This document shows, piece by piece, positions 39,259 through 51,384 of a stretch of 64,000 nucleotides of DNA. This DNA is from Carnegiea gigantea (Eukaryota; Streptophyta; Magnoliopsida; Caryophyllales; Cactaceae). The notes under the pieces are model-generated. The model was not told where the DNA came from, did not search any database, and worked only from the letters and a program-made list of their open reading frames with translations. Position 1 is the first letter of the stretch, and every line of letters begins with the position of its first letter. The stretch lies in the NCBI GenBank assembly GCA_029747015.1, contig JAKOGI010000816.1, positions 105,001-169,000 on the forward strand. The letters run 5' to 3'. A program made the position numbers and the translations under genes.

Positions 39259-40525
39259 TCAGATTGAAGAATATATCAAGAAACCCTACAGATTCCCTTT
39301 CATTGATGGCTTAACATATGTGTGTTGCTTTCTCAAAAGGCAGCAGAGATGACAGTCAATAAATAATCAAGGCACTGGTGAGCAATAAGGATCTCATTCC
39401 TCCATAGTCTATGTACTATGAGAATAACAAATATGGATACAAAGCTAAGGCCCAACCTTTTTGTCTCCATTCAGGTAAGTTCTATGAGGATTGCTTACTC
39501 CCCTTCAAAACCCATCATCCCCCCACCCTGTTTCCACGTATGCATTTCGGTATAGAAATTTTTTTAAATTTTTTTTTGTATTTTTATCTCTACTGGAGTG
39601 AAGATCATCGGAAATCTCACTGACAAGGCCCAGAACTACAACTAGAACATGTAAAGGCCATACATTTAGTTTACATGTTCGTAGGCCCTACAGGGCATTG
39701 TATTTAGTGCACTAGCCCACTCGAACACCCACATATTAGTCTCTGTCCAGAAATGTAGTATGAGCACATGACGACTGATGAGTGCCCTACTGCCTGAGTG
39801 GACAGAGCTAGCTCACTCTTGACAACTCCCCCCCCCCCCCAAAAAAAAAAAAAAAGGAGGAGAAATGGTGGAAGGTGACCCATCGATTCCATGAGGATTG
39901 TTAATCCTTGCTGGTTCTACTATTTGCTACACAAGCAACACATGCATAGATGGCATCCCTTCTAGATAACTAACTAACCTATAACATAACACACAATATT
40001 CTGCCTTTGCTGTTCTTCTTTTCCCCCCTCTCTTATCCTTAAATTCATATTATCCTCGACAAAAAACCTGTCTCCATCTAATGTTACTCAATAGATACAC
40101 AGCAAAGAAACAAAATACCAATTTTGTTGCATTCATTATACTGATGTAGTGCTTCGACCATCCCATCATACATCATCTGAAACATCTATTTTGTGTCTGC
40201 GATTGTGTTGTTGAAGTTCAATTATTTAAGATCAATTAGTGTTTTCACTGCTTAATAAACCATTTTCAACTAAACAGCCGAATCAGATGCTTATTTTCAT
40301 GCATTTTGAAGAAACCATAAAGAAATCCCAAGTCTCTATCACCAACAAAAACATTGAAGAGTAAGAGAATTTTAGAAAGCCTCCAATTTGTAAGTTTTTC
40401 ATGCATGTTTGTAAGTTATATATGGGCATTCCATTTAGTACTTCAGTGGCCGATTCAGAAACCACAAATTCTCAATATTTGTCCATTTTTAAAGCAGTTG
40501 CACAGCCCCACTGTACCATGGACAA

Positions 40526-43205
40526 CAGAAAAAGACACATCAATTGAGAGGAGAACCAAAAAACCCTTGCATGCCAAACAGAAACAGGTGGCAAAAACCC
40601 AGTGTAAATCAGATTTGATTTAAAATAGACATATCTGGTGAATACTCCTACTTAAAATTCAAAGATTTGATCTTTCCAGTAGAATAAAAACCAGGTAATC
40701 AATTCCAACAACGTTTTTCTATAGCTCCTTATGCCCATCGAATGGGCATGTTTAGTGTCAGTTGGTCATTATGGGGGATTGGCACGCTCATGCAACGCCC
40801 TTGTCAAACCAACAAATTATTGTTCGTCCATATTTACAGCAAATGCACTTTGTTTAAGTGACCCACCAAGAATTAGGACAAAATGGAGCTAGCTAGGAGT
40901 CACAGACTAGAAATCATTTGTTGCCTCCTTTTTGCTGAAAAATTGCTAACAATTTAAAACCGAAATTCGAGCGCCGAACCCCAAATCAAGTATGATGTTT
41001 TGAAGAAGTGTTTGAGATGGATTTTTAAGGGCTGAGAACAACATACAAAGATTGGAATAACCCACCAAAACTTAGACAGAACACAAGTCAACTATCCCAC
41101 AACAGATTATCAAAGTTTCTTAATTATTTTACAGCAACTCCCAAACTATTTATGGGGAAAAAAAAACCCACACCAACTCTTATTGGAGATCATCCAATGT
41201 ATGAATAACATGACACCAGAGATTGTTTTTTTGGGGGGGGGGGTTGTAGAAAGAAAGAAAGAAAGAAAAGAACCTGATTTGAGCCTCCATTACTGATATA
41301 TGAGCAGCAAGAAATGGAGTGAAGAAAATAAGGGTAATATGAAGTGTCAACCGCAGGTCCGGAACCAAGCCAAAGGGAGAAAGCCCTCATGGATTTGACA
41401 CTCCATTGATGCATTTGATGATCTCATGATTGATAGGAGATCTGGGCTCAAAGTTTTAGGCTTTCTTCCATCCGGTTGGTTCAGGAACTGCAAATTAACA
41501 ACCTTCATTCTCCCGTGATTTCTTTGCCCCCATTTCCTCAGACCCTCCATGTTCCTGTCAATGCAGATGACTTAAACCTGCAAATCCATAAAAATAATAG
41601 AAACTTGAGAAAACCCATTACATTATAGATGGAAAACTTGATAATGGATCGAAGATTGGAACTTGTAGAGAGGGAGAGAGTGATGAGGAGGATCAAGGAT
41701 GACAGAGAAAACGCAGGAAGAAGCAGACATATCAAGAAGCGATATGGCCAGTGGGAGTGGGATTGGTTTATATAGATCGATATCAAAAGAAGTGGGGTGG
41801 GGTCTTTGGTATTGGTTGACGTGTAGCAACGAGAAAAGCCGACACATCGAGAAGCTCGTTCTGTGATTTTGGTAGGTAATATGTGGCCCCCACGAAGAGG
41901 CTAGAACTAGAGAAGGCCCATCTCCAGCCTGGTTTTTGTGGGAGCCGTAGTAGATTTCCATGGAAGGCCATTTACATGTTTTCATGTGCTTGCTTGATCG
42001 CGTGTCATATCAGGAAGAGTCGTGTGCCTGACCACACTTGATTTGATCTTTGAAACTGAACATCACAAAGGGATCTCGAAGGCCCCTTTTCTTGGTTAAT
42101 CAATGATACACTATAGATGGAGAGGTGCAAATTGTAACAAATAGATTTAAAAAGAACCCTCTTTTAGTCAGATGATAGGCGGATTGGTGCAAGAGCATGA
42201 GACATCTTGAAAACTGGCTTGTAAGTCATCATAAATATTTTATGACAACTTTGAAAATGGGTATATAATTGAATGAGTAGAACAAAATAGTGCCAACAGA
42301 TATATTAGATAATATTAAAATCCTTGAAACAGGTCTTGAGAATCAATCCATACACTAATTGTGAAAGTAAAGTTGAATTATCCTTTAATTTCTTTGAACA
42401 ATCGAGTGGAAGCGTACATGATTTTGGAATTTTAAGATTTTATTAAAGGAATTATCTTTTTACAAAAGTTGCCAAATTTTCATAAATGTACATCTTTTTA
42501 GATTCCATTAATGAAAGTTTCATGGCTTACAATCTCATTGTCCCTCTACTCCATGCGGCCCCGATTTGTATACAATTATATTTTAATCTACACATGATTT
42601 TCAAACTTTTCCCCTCATAACTATGGATACTCTTGATAGGATCATTTCTATTTAGCATTTGTAAAACATGCCATATTTCACATATTTTTTTAATTTATAC
42701 ATTAGCTCATGCACCATAAAAATGCAATTGTAGGATACAAAGTGTTCAGGGGGACGGTAATTAGATGATCCAAACCCATGTAAAAAACACAAAATCATGC
42801 CAGCGTAAGTCATAGGGCGTTAAAGAATGAGTTCAAGTAGATATATAACATAGAAATAAAAATAAATGCGAATAGGTATGAGTAAGGTTTGGATTAACCA
42901 TAATTAAAGGATAAGTTGTATATGATCTTTCTATTGATATGCCCCTTTTGTTTTGGTGGGTAAGTTGGGTCATTCTGTTGGATTATATCTCAAGTAGACA
43001 AAGGTCTATTGCATGCCTACAAAAACTCCCATAATAAATAGAACCTCCACGTTTGAGGCAATGAACTTGGAATGTCATGAAACGAAGCGTGCTAAATATC
43101 ATTTGTTATGTAAGTTGTTTTTAGCACTAATCATAATGACCTTTTTGGGATTATGTTATGTATTTTTGTTAATATGGTAGTTGATGATCATTATATTGCC
43201 TAAGA
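40526..43205. other. Intergenic with possible transcript start, no protein gene recognised
   Basis: The stretch contains a 67-codon minus-strand open frame at 41550-41347 with no family resemblance, and a G-run at about 41230-41243. Nothing else is supported. Confidence 0.4.
41767..41774 (-). promoter_or_regulatory. TATA box candidate reading into the hairpin array
   Basis: On the minus strand the octamer TATATAAA is flanked by GATC and CCAATC and followed by a pyrimidine-rich leader. A transcript starting near 41740 would run leftwards towards the repeat array at 40.5-33.9 kb. No coding gene starts here, so the site may belong to a non-coding transcript or be chance. Confidence 0.35.
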
Positions 43206-43588
43206 GTGTGTTTGGATATTAAAGAGGGATGAGAGGGGAGGTTAATAAAGTGGAGGGAAATGGAGAGGAGGAAAAATGTATTTATCTTGTTTGAATTTGA
43301 AGTGGAGGGGAAGGAAGGTTAACTATATGTGTTATGTTTAAATTAGAAAAAGGAAGGGAGGGGAAAGAAAAAATTACTATTATTATAATTGAATTTTTTA
43401 TGTTATTTTTCCTCCCCTTTAGTTACCCCTAATTTGGGGAGAACAAAAATCGAATTATAAAAGTTAATGGAGATGAAGTATTTTCTCATTTTTACTCTAT
43501 TATTTTTTTTTTTCAAACAAAGAGAAGGGGATTAATTAATCTCCCTTTCTTCTCTTTTTTTTACCTGTAATTTCAATCCAAATACAGT
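43206..43588. mobile_element. MITE-like element with TTTGGAT termini
   Basis: The ends GTGTGTTTGGAT and ATCCAAATACAG are imperfect inverted repeats. The interior begins with purine-rich GAGAGGGGAGG and ends with pyrimidine-rich CTCCCTTTCTTCTC, giving a large palindromic character. It is about 383 bp, non-coding, and ends about 280 bp before the GPX start codon. A target duplication was not resolved. Confidence 0.55.
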
Positions 43589-43866
43589 ATAAAATTCAAA
43601 TAAGACAAACTAATGAAAAGACAAGGGGCACTGCGAAGCTTCAAGCTTGATTCCATTGTCTCCTTGGTTGAGGAAACCAGGGGAAAACGTTAACTGAGCA
43701 ACAACCACAGAGTATCGTAGACGTAGAACTTCACATCCATTCGCCACGTGTGCGTACAACTTCCACTCAACGCCTTCAAGTTCTACGTGTACTGCAGTCT
43801 GCAGCTTAAACGCTCGATTCACTGCAGATTTCGAAACCCAAGCAACTCAATATTCCGTGAAATTCA

Positions 43867-46665
43867 ATGGCTTTTTCTGCGATGTTCACTTCTTCTCTGC
43901 AATCATTTCCAATTTCCGGGTGCAAAACTCGCCCTAATTACTGTTCACAGTGGGCTTCATCTCCTTCTGCGATTCTTCACTCAATTTCGAGCAAAATCCC
44001 ACTTGGGTCCCGCAATTCATCCTTTTTCCAAAATGGGTTCTCTCTAAAATCATCAATTGTTAGTGGGTTTTCTGCAAATTCCGGGAATTCATCTGCGAAG
44101 TCTCGAAATTTATCAGGCAAGGTTTATGCTACAACTGCGACGGAGAAAACAATCTATGACTACACTGTCAAGGTAAGTCCTTGTCTATTCTTTAGCGGTT
44201 TGAATCTTTCATACTGTCACTGAATGGATTGTTTCGCCAGATTTTCCCCCAATTTTGGTTTTCTACATTACAGATAGTTAGCCATTTTTTTGTATCGGTA
44301 ATTTCATGTAATGTGTGGCAGGAAGTTCCGTTCTGGAGCTTGTCCTTTGTGATAGGTGATGACTGCTCTGGATTTGGTACACTAGGTATAAGAATCCTGC
44401 TTTTAGTGAGTGAGTTGCATTCTGGAGTAATGGCATGATTAGCCCCAAAAAAAATGGGGAAAAAAAAAAAGAAGTCAATGTGAATTGGGATATTACTTGA
44501 AGTTGCATCGTAGTGGGGCTTAAAATAAACCTGAAATGCTAGTATTTGTTTGGCTCTGCTTCATCTGAGGCAAGAAATTGATACCAATGCAACTCAAGTA
44601 TCTGCAAGTTTCCGTTGTAGGCCAAACAGGTTGGGCCAGCCACCAAGCTCACTAAGCCAGCAGTTCTGTGCTGTCACCTAGAGGCTTACATTTTTTTGTC
44701 TGTGTCTTTGGGGTTTCTAATACATTTGTGCCCTCTCCCTGGATTTGTGTGTAGGCGGTATGGAGTGAGGGAGGAGATTTTGAACATACTTGCCCTGATT
44801 TGAGGATCATGGTAGATTGTAATACAAGTACATAGTTTGCTACTTAGACTAATTTAGGCATTTGAATTGGATCATTGTATGTAGATTGGCTGGAATGAGA
44901 ACCGGGGATCATGGGGGATTTAAGTGTTCTTGTAGCTACGAGTAAAAAATGACATATTGAGGAGTGAGGACAAAGCACATAGAATTGAGGGTCTTGTTGT
45001 AATGTCTATGTGATGCAGGATATTGACGGAAAGGATGTTCCACTTAGCAAATTCAAGGGGAAGGTTTTGTTGATTGTCAATGTTGCTTCAAAATGGTACA
45101 CCCCTCTAAGTTTCAATTTTATTTAGTCATTGACCATGTTAGGACATGTTTATATCTTAAGAAGAGATTGATTTGTTCGTGCACAAATATGCGCATGTGT
45201 TTGTCATGACTAAGGTGTTAATCTTTCTGAGTTTCAGTGGGTTGACTAACTCAAATTACACAGAGCTATCGCATGTGTATGAGAAGTACAAACCTCAGGG
45301 TAAGCTGGCATCCTGGGTATTTTTCCTTGTTTGATTTGATGATCTTTGGTAGTTTTTACTTTATCATGCATTTGTTAATCACCATGTTAAGAATACTAAT
45401 GAATCTTAGAAAAAATTTCTTTCAATGACATGCATCTATAAGAATTTCTAGGATGTTTAATTCTACCCAAAAATACCACTATAAGTGCATACCTAGCTTA
45501 GATTAGTGAGTTTGAAGAATTATGTTTGCTCTTGCCATCTCATCTTTTGTAGATACTGATCAGTTTCGTTGTTTTCTGCAATGTGTAGGCTTTGAGATTC
45601 TAGCATTTCCATGCAATCAATTTGGGGGCCAGGAACCTGGGTCAAATACTGAGATTAAGAATTTTGCATGTACCAGATTCAAAGCAGAGTTCCCTATCTT
45701 TGACAAGGTGTGTTAATGGATCAACCGAAGGGATGATTCTGAGATATGTTGTACTACTTTACTGAGACTTGGGTGGAACAGGTGGATGTAAATGGGCCAA
45801 ACACTGCTCCTGTGTATCAGTTTCTCAAGTCAAGTTCAGGAGGATTTCTTGGTGACATGATCAAGTGGAACTTTGAGAAGTTTTTGGTGGACAAGAATGG
45901 CAAGGTTGTAGGGAGGTACCCACCAACAACATCTCCTTTCCAAATTGAGGTACGGTCTTGATCCATTCCTTTGAAAATTATTGTGTCATCTAGTGGTTCA
46001 GGAGGATTATTGATCCATTCCTTTGGAAATCAAGTGAAGTTCAGAAGGATTTCCATACACCCCACCATGCTTTCGCATATTTGCTGAGTACTGTTGAAGC
46101 AGCCAATGCCATGCGTAGGTTAACCGTGTAAAAAGTTGTATCATCTAGTAGTTATGTTTTGATGTGCTAGATGTTCCCAGAGATATTGTTGGCCGAACAG
46201 GGGGGCTTGTTCGGCTTAGGATCCAATTGGGCTGACTTGTTGATAAGCATAGTCCAACTTGTCATGAACTGCTATTTAGAAAGCCAAGCCTATGGATTAC
46301 AGCTCTATTTAGCTGTATTTTACACAACCAAGTTCAGGCCTATGATTCTTTTTTTTTTTTTTTTGGTTTTTATCTTTTATTGTGTCTTACCATTGCCGCA
46401 ATTCGCCTCTGAACTGGGCCATTTCAAACCAACCCAACTGGACCCAACCATGTTCACTAGTCCATCTTGATCCAATCCAGCCTAGCTTGGCTTGGCATAT
46501 GAAATCTTCTTGTCCATTAGACTTGAGCCTGGCTTACCTCTGAGTCAGGAGATTATAGCCTTTAGTAGATTATTATAGCCTTTATGGATATAACAGTCGT
46601 CATGCTGATTCTTAATGTGCTTGAAACTGTTACAGAAAGACATTCAGAAGCTGGTGGCTGCATAA
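43867..46665 (+). CDS. Plastid-type phospholipid hydroperoxide glutathione peroxidase (GPX1/GPX7-like)
   Basis: Six coding exons (43867-44172, 45019-45095, 45238-45299, 45589-45707, 45782-45949, 46636-46665) join in phase to 253 residues. The first 80 or so residues are Ser-rich, basic and acid-free, as in a chloroplast transit peptide. The peroxidase fold follows from about [18 protein letters not shown]. The catalytic residues are visible: Cys128 in NVASKCGLT, Gln163 in FGGQEPG, and Trp217/Asn218 in KWNFEKF. Cys176 in [12 protein letters not shown] is the expected resolving cysteine of plant, thioredoxin-dependent enzymes. Plant GPXs use Cys, not selenocysteine, and reduce lipid and other hydroperoxides. 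The last exon encodes only KDIQKLVAA, an arrangement I regard as normal. Intron 5 (686 bp) has a T-run. Confidence 0.94.
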
Positions 46666-47527
46666 AACTCAACGTGATATGTGAGAAACAGAGGAAAAAC
46701 TCGAGGTGTATTCTAATGGAGGATTTTTGTAACTGTGTTGTATTCCAGCGCACAATCGTAGCTTTTCTGCACAGCTATACTAAAGAAAGTTTGCAGTTTT
46801 GTACCATGATGATGGTCTATTGGCAATGGTATTGTTGTAGCTAATCCATCTTGAGTCCATTACAGAATAATATTTGAGAAAGTGTAGTCATTTAACAGTG
46901 ATATTTTCAATCTGAACATCACTTCTAAAAGCTTATTGTAAAGGACATTTTTGCAAAAGCACTCTTCTCTTCCACTCATTCCTCAACCAATCAGTTCTCT
47001 GTTTTGAATCTGCTGATGTGCAGTCAGTCAGCTTTGACTTTGTAAACCTTTATAAATAATTAAACAGTTCTCATCCTTAGACCCCTCTCTAATTTACGTA
47101 AACCTTTCCCCCCTTTTTTATGTAAAGAGAGGCGTAAAGGTTAATTAAGACGGAATTCAAAAAATCGTTCAAACTTTCGTTCTGTCACCCCTATATAAAT
47201 GTATTAGATTCAAAATTCCAAAATAAAAGAAACTCTCCAAATAATTATCTCATATACTTCTTATGACTTGATGTGTCAACTGACAATCTTATCTCTAGAT
47301 ATTTACCAGCAAATTAAATTGCTGACCCAAAAGAAAGATTGCAATAACTTGAAGTTAATCACCATTACATTATTTAATACTACATATATTAACTTACGCA
47401 AAAATATTTACCCAAATAAATGAAGTAACTCCCTCGTTTTCTCCCTCCCCTGTTTCCACTCACCCATCTCCGCACTCTGCACCAAAAACCCAGAAGGAAA
47501 GAATACTAAAAATCCTCAAAAGAAATA
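46666..47527. other. Gap between GPX and the first BT1 gene
   Basis: The 3' flank of GPX and the 5' flank of the transporter. The last 100 bases before the ATG are CT-rich. No other feature is seen. Confidence 0.45.
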
Positions 47528-49531
47528 ATGACCCCAAAACTCCAAATTCTCTCTGCCTTGACCCGACCCGTAGAATGGATCCGAAAGCTCTCATCGGAGC
47601 TAACTCCCTCCTTCATAGCTGGCATCTTCCTGGTTTACGGGCTCAGCCACGGGTTTGCCACCTCCTACTTCGGGGTGGTATCCGACTACTACTGGAAAGA
47701 CGTCCAGAAGGTCCGACCCGCATCGGCCCAGTTCTACGTGGGTCTCTACTACATCCCGTGGATCATGAAGCCCATGTGGGGCCTCCTCACAGACGTCCTC
47801 CCCATATTCGGGTACCGGCGGCGGCCATACCTGGTGGCGTCCGGCGTCATCGGGGTGATTTCGACGGCGGTGCTGGCCGGGGTCTCGGAACTCCCGGCGA
47901 GGTGGGCCCTGGTGTGTATGGTGGGGGGAACTGCTGGGATGGCCATTGCTAGTGTGACGATCGATGCTTGCATTGCCAAGAGCAGCATTGAGGTGAGAGA
48001 ATTGGCCGCTGATTTGCAGAGTCTTTGTGGGGTTTGCTTGTCTTTTGGGGCCTTGATTGGGTTCTTCTCCAGTGGCTTCTTTGTTCATTGGCTTGGCCCC
48101 CAGGTTTGCTTCTACTTGCTTTGTTTTTCTTTCCTTTTTTTTTTTTTGGGTTTGTTGCCTGTCTCTAAATTTATGGTTTGTTCTTTTTATTTTAAGTATT
48201 TTGTCTTTTTTTTTTTTTTAAAATCTTGAATCCTCCATTTCACTTTAGTGGAACCGCTATTAGTCCAATAAAGCATATAATTCTTCTATCACAGTTTTTT
48301 TTTTTTTTTCATTCATGAGATTCGAATTTTAAACCTTACTTAAAACGAACAAAGTAAACCAACCCGGTTTACTTAAGTATTTTGTCTTTGTGCATAGGTT
48401 ACATCTAATTTGCTTCTTTTATATTTGCAATTCCCCTCTTCCTCTTACGCAGGGAGCACTTGGTCTTCTGGCAATCCCACCAGCATGTATATTTGTTTTG
48501 GGCTTTCTCATCTATGAACTAAGAGTCACCCATTCTACTAAATTCTCAGAGAAGAAGGTCAGACTAATGATCTCTTCATGCTGTTTTTTTTGGGTGCTCA
48601 TTACGAGTGCAAAACAAATGTTTACTCTATCAAATTTAATCAATGGTTTCTCTAAACAACAGGTTCTTGAAAGATTGGGTGATGCAATGAAGAATATGTA
48701 CACAACTGTAAAGTTCCCTCCAGTGTGGAAGCCAGCACTTTACATGTTTTTGTCACTAACGCTCAGTTTTAGCACTCATGAAGGTCATTTCTATTGGTAT
48801 ACTGACCCTGAAGCTGGTCCTGGATTCTCTCAGGTTCTTCTATACTTGGTGCTGTTTAGAATCAATGCGATTTTCCTACCTAAAAAAATTGGGTGTGATT
48901 TATTTTTTGCAATTGGATGTAGGAATTTGTAGGGATGATTTATGCGATTGGTGCAGTAGGATCAATAGTCGGTGTTTTCATCTACCAGAGATTCTTGAAG
49001 GACTTTCCGTTTAGGAGTCTCTTCTTCTATGCTCAAGTTCTGTATGGCATATCGGGCATGTTGGATCTGCTGTTCGTCCTAAGATGGAACTCGGCATTAG
49101 GTATTCCGGATTCATTCTTCATAATCTTGGAGGAGAGTGTCGTGCACATCATAGGTAGGATTAGATGGATGCCGATGGTAGTCTTGAACACAAGGCTGTG
49201 CCCTTTAGGCATTGAGGGAACTTTCTTTGCACTACTTATGTGCATTGATAGCCTTGGCTCTCTTGCTTCAAAGATGATTGGAGGTGTGATGCTTCATTTG
49301 TTTCGCATTTCAAGAACTGATTTCACCCATTTGTGGTTGGCTGTGCTAGTAAGGAATTGCATGAGACTTGCCACACTTGCTTTCATCTTTCTTGTACCAA
49401 ATGCTACTCAATATGATGTTTTGGTTCCTCTTGATCATCATCTCTCAGCCAAAAGTAATTCTAAGAGGAACACTACACAAGAGGAGGAGAAAGTCACTTT
49501 ACCACTTGTACCTTTGAGTGACAAATTTTGA
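47528..49531 (+). CDS. Folate-biopterin transporter-like protein (BT1 family), tandem copy 1
   Basis: Four coding exons (47528-48103, 48453-48557, 48663-48833, 48923-49531) join at phase-0 introns to 486 residues. The protein is a many-helix BT1/MFS carrier. WGLLTD and GYRRRPY around residues 84-101 form the conserved loop after helix 2. SVTIDACIAK, ADLQSLCG and RLCPLGIEGTFFALL are further family signatures. The exon-3 motif THEGHFYWYTDPEAGPGF is intact. The C-terminus is acidic and ends VPLSDKF. Characterised relatives carry folates or pterins, including plastid At2g32040. The substrate and membrane of this subgroup (At5g25050-like) are unproven, and no clear transit peptide is visible. Exon 1 is markedly GC-rich. 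Confidence 0.9.
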
Positions 49532-49676
49532 ATTTGATTTCATATACTTGTTTTGTTTGATCGAGTCAAAAATTAATCATAAACAAATTATTATACAGTA
49601 CTCGTTATGTAACTATATCGTGATGTTTGATGTACCTAAATAGAAAGCGTGTCCATAAAGTTAAGTGAAATTTTTT

Positions 49677-51270
49677 TCCCTCTATATCTTTGCCATATTT
49701 ATGGATTTTTTTTCTTAGAAGCTTTAATTGACAACATATATGAACAAGAGATGGAACTCTTAAAAATTATTTGAGCTGTCTAAATGAATGTATACGTCAT
49801 TTTATTATTCTGATAGACATATTATGTATATAGTAGTTTCACCTCTTTATTTTCAAGTCAGTTTCAATATAAAGGTACATAAAAATTTAGCCAAAATCTA
49901 TACGTAAGACCAACATTTTAACACAACAATTCTTTAAATAAGATTATTAGTTACTTTTAGAGCTTTATTATTACCATAAAAGAAACAAGCACAAACGGTG
50001 GCTAGCACAAACGGGGACCTAGGAAGATTATGGAAGACCTCCTCCAACTTAACCGTTACATTACAACATTTCACGATATACTAACACAAAAGTAAACGCA
50101 TAAAAGCTGGCCTCAAACGCATTGGCATGTATTCATATATTATATTATATTATATTATATATATATATATAGACACACACACACATATATATATATATCT
50201 ATATTTATATGTGTGTATGTATACATGTATACATAAAGCATTAAGTACTCTTGCTGATGATCAATATGTGTAGAATTTAAACATGTAATTTAGTTTTTTT
50301 TTATCGTATCATTGTTTGGTTTAAATTTAAATAAATACCTAGTCACGGGGATCGGTATGTTAGAAAAATAACAACACTTCACTAGAAAAGCCATCCTTAG
50401 AAATATTTGTACTCTCGCTGATGAATTAAGTGTATAATAATCTAGCTTGAACAGATAGTCATGAGGCTTTATTTGACGTTGAATAGTTGAAGTACAAGTC
50501 CCCCCCCCCCCTCATATCTTTGCCATATTTATGAATTTGTTCTCTTAGGGGCTTCAATTGATAACCTATATGAATAAGAGATGGAGCTTTTAAAAATTAT
50601 TTAAGCTATTTAAATGATTATGTACTTTATCTTATTATTTTAATAGACAAGCTTCACCCTCTTCGTTTTCAAGCCGGTTTCAATATAAAAATATATAAAA
50701 TTAAACTTTTATTATACGATTTAATATATACATTTTTAAATTAGATTATTATTTTCTTTCATATTTTTCCTGTGCATAATTACGTACATATTTAATTTGC
50801 AAGTTGGGAAATTGTAAGTTTTAAAACAGTATAGACATACTTGACTCTCATTTAGTTTAAATAAATGCCTAGTTGTGGGGATCAATATGTTAGAAAAATG
50901 ACAACACTTCACCAGAAAAGCCATCCTCAGAAATGCCTATACCCTTGCTCGTGAATTAAGTGTATAATAGTCTTGAACATATTGTTTAATGTCACATGAG
51001 GCTTTATTTGACGTAGTTGAAGTACAAGGATTTTTTTTTTTTTTTTCCTCCATATCTTTGCCATATTTATGGATTTCTTTTCTTCGAAGCTTCAATTGAT
51101 AGCATATATGAATAAGAGATGGAACTCTTAAAAATTTATCCAAGATATATGTTAGAGTAAGACCAACGGTTTAATATGACATTTTTGTAAATTAGATTAT
51201 TAGTTTCTTTTAGAATTTTTCCATGCATAACTACGTGCATAATTAATTTGCAAGTTGGGAAATTGTAAAT
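49677..51270. repeat. Repeated blocks between transporter copies 1 and 2
   Basis: A block starting ATATCTTTGCCATATTTATG occurs at about 49683, 50513 and 51050. Each is followed by AAGAGATGGA(A/G)CT(C/T)TTAAAAA. A second block (TATGTTAGAAAAAT to GCTTTATTTGACGT) occurs at about 50338-50500 and 50869-51030. A third (TTAATTTGCAAGTTGGGAAA) lies at about 50792 and 51244. The pattern implies at least one 540-bp tandem duplication plus an older copy in the 3' flank of gene 1. Confidence 0.75.
50135..50230. repeat. TA/CA/TG compound microsatellite
   Basis: A stretch of TATAT, then (AC)n, then further (TA)n and TATGTG repeats in the 3' flank of transporter copy 1. Confidence 0.85.
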
Positions 51271-51384
51271 TTTTCCCCCCAAAAAAAAAAAAAAAACTGC
51301 TGCTTGAAGATCCGGGCTTTCTTTTGGGTTGTCAAGATCTATGTCAATGTCACCCTCCATTGCCTCCCATTTCAAAAAATAACC

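Larger units (their letters stand above)
33860..40525. repeat. Array of about ten diverged units with a hairpin-forming core
   Basis: A unit of roughly 190-230 bp recurs in one orientation. Cores lie at about 33901-34005, 34505-34637, 36061-36170, 36434-36570, 37236-37370, 37890-38020, 38881-38980, 39070-39165, 39674-39816 and, weakly, 40405-40525. The shared order is: a lead like GCAGAAATCAT, then GTAGGCCCTATAT, AATGCACTAGCCCACTCAA, ACACC(C/T)ACATATTA, CTCTGTCCACTATGTAGTA, GAGCACATGA, TGATGAGTGCCCTAC, then TGAATGGACATGACTAG. TAGCCCACTC and GAGTGCCCTA, and ACATGT with ACATGT in one copy, can pair to give an imperfect stem of about 30 bases with a loop of roughly 35. Several spacings are near 640 bp, and C- or G-runs follow several units. 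No protein-coding signal is evident. It could be a decayed tandem locus, a non-coding RNA gene or a MIRNA-like cluster. Confidence 0.6.

Noticed and set aside
33860..40525. Hairpin arms as members of the miR395 family
   Set aside because: Only a seven-base stretch like CAAACAC is shared. The mature miR395 sequence is not present in any unit.
33860..40525. Units as box C/D snoRNA genes (TGATGAG with a later CTGA)
   Set aside because: The C-like and D-like boxes are only about a dozen bases apart and are not kept in most units.
41347..41550. 67-codon minus-strand open frame beginning MEGLRKWGQRN
   Set aside because: No family resemblance and no convincing upstream or downstream exon. It may be chance in a non-coding transcript.
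47600..48088. Long antisense open frames of equal length (162 codons) opposite exon 1 of transporter copies 1 and 2, and a similar one opposite copy 3
   Set aside because: They lie opposite GC-rich conserved coding exons, where antisense frames stay open by codon bias. They have no family resemblance.
51304..51384. Longer N-terminus for transporter copy 2
   Set aside because: The upstream frame starts with TTG. The first in-frame ATG is at 51385 and has a good context.
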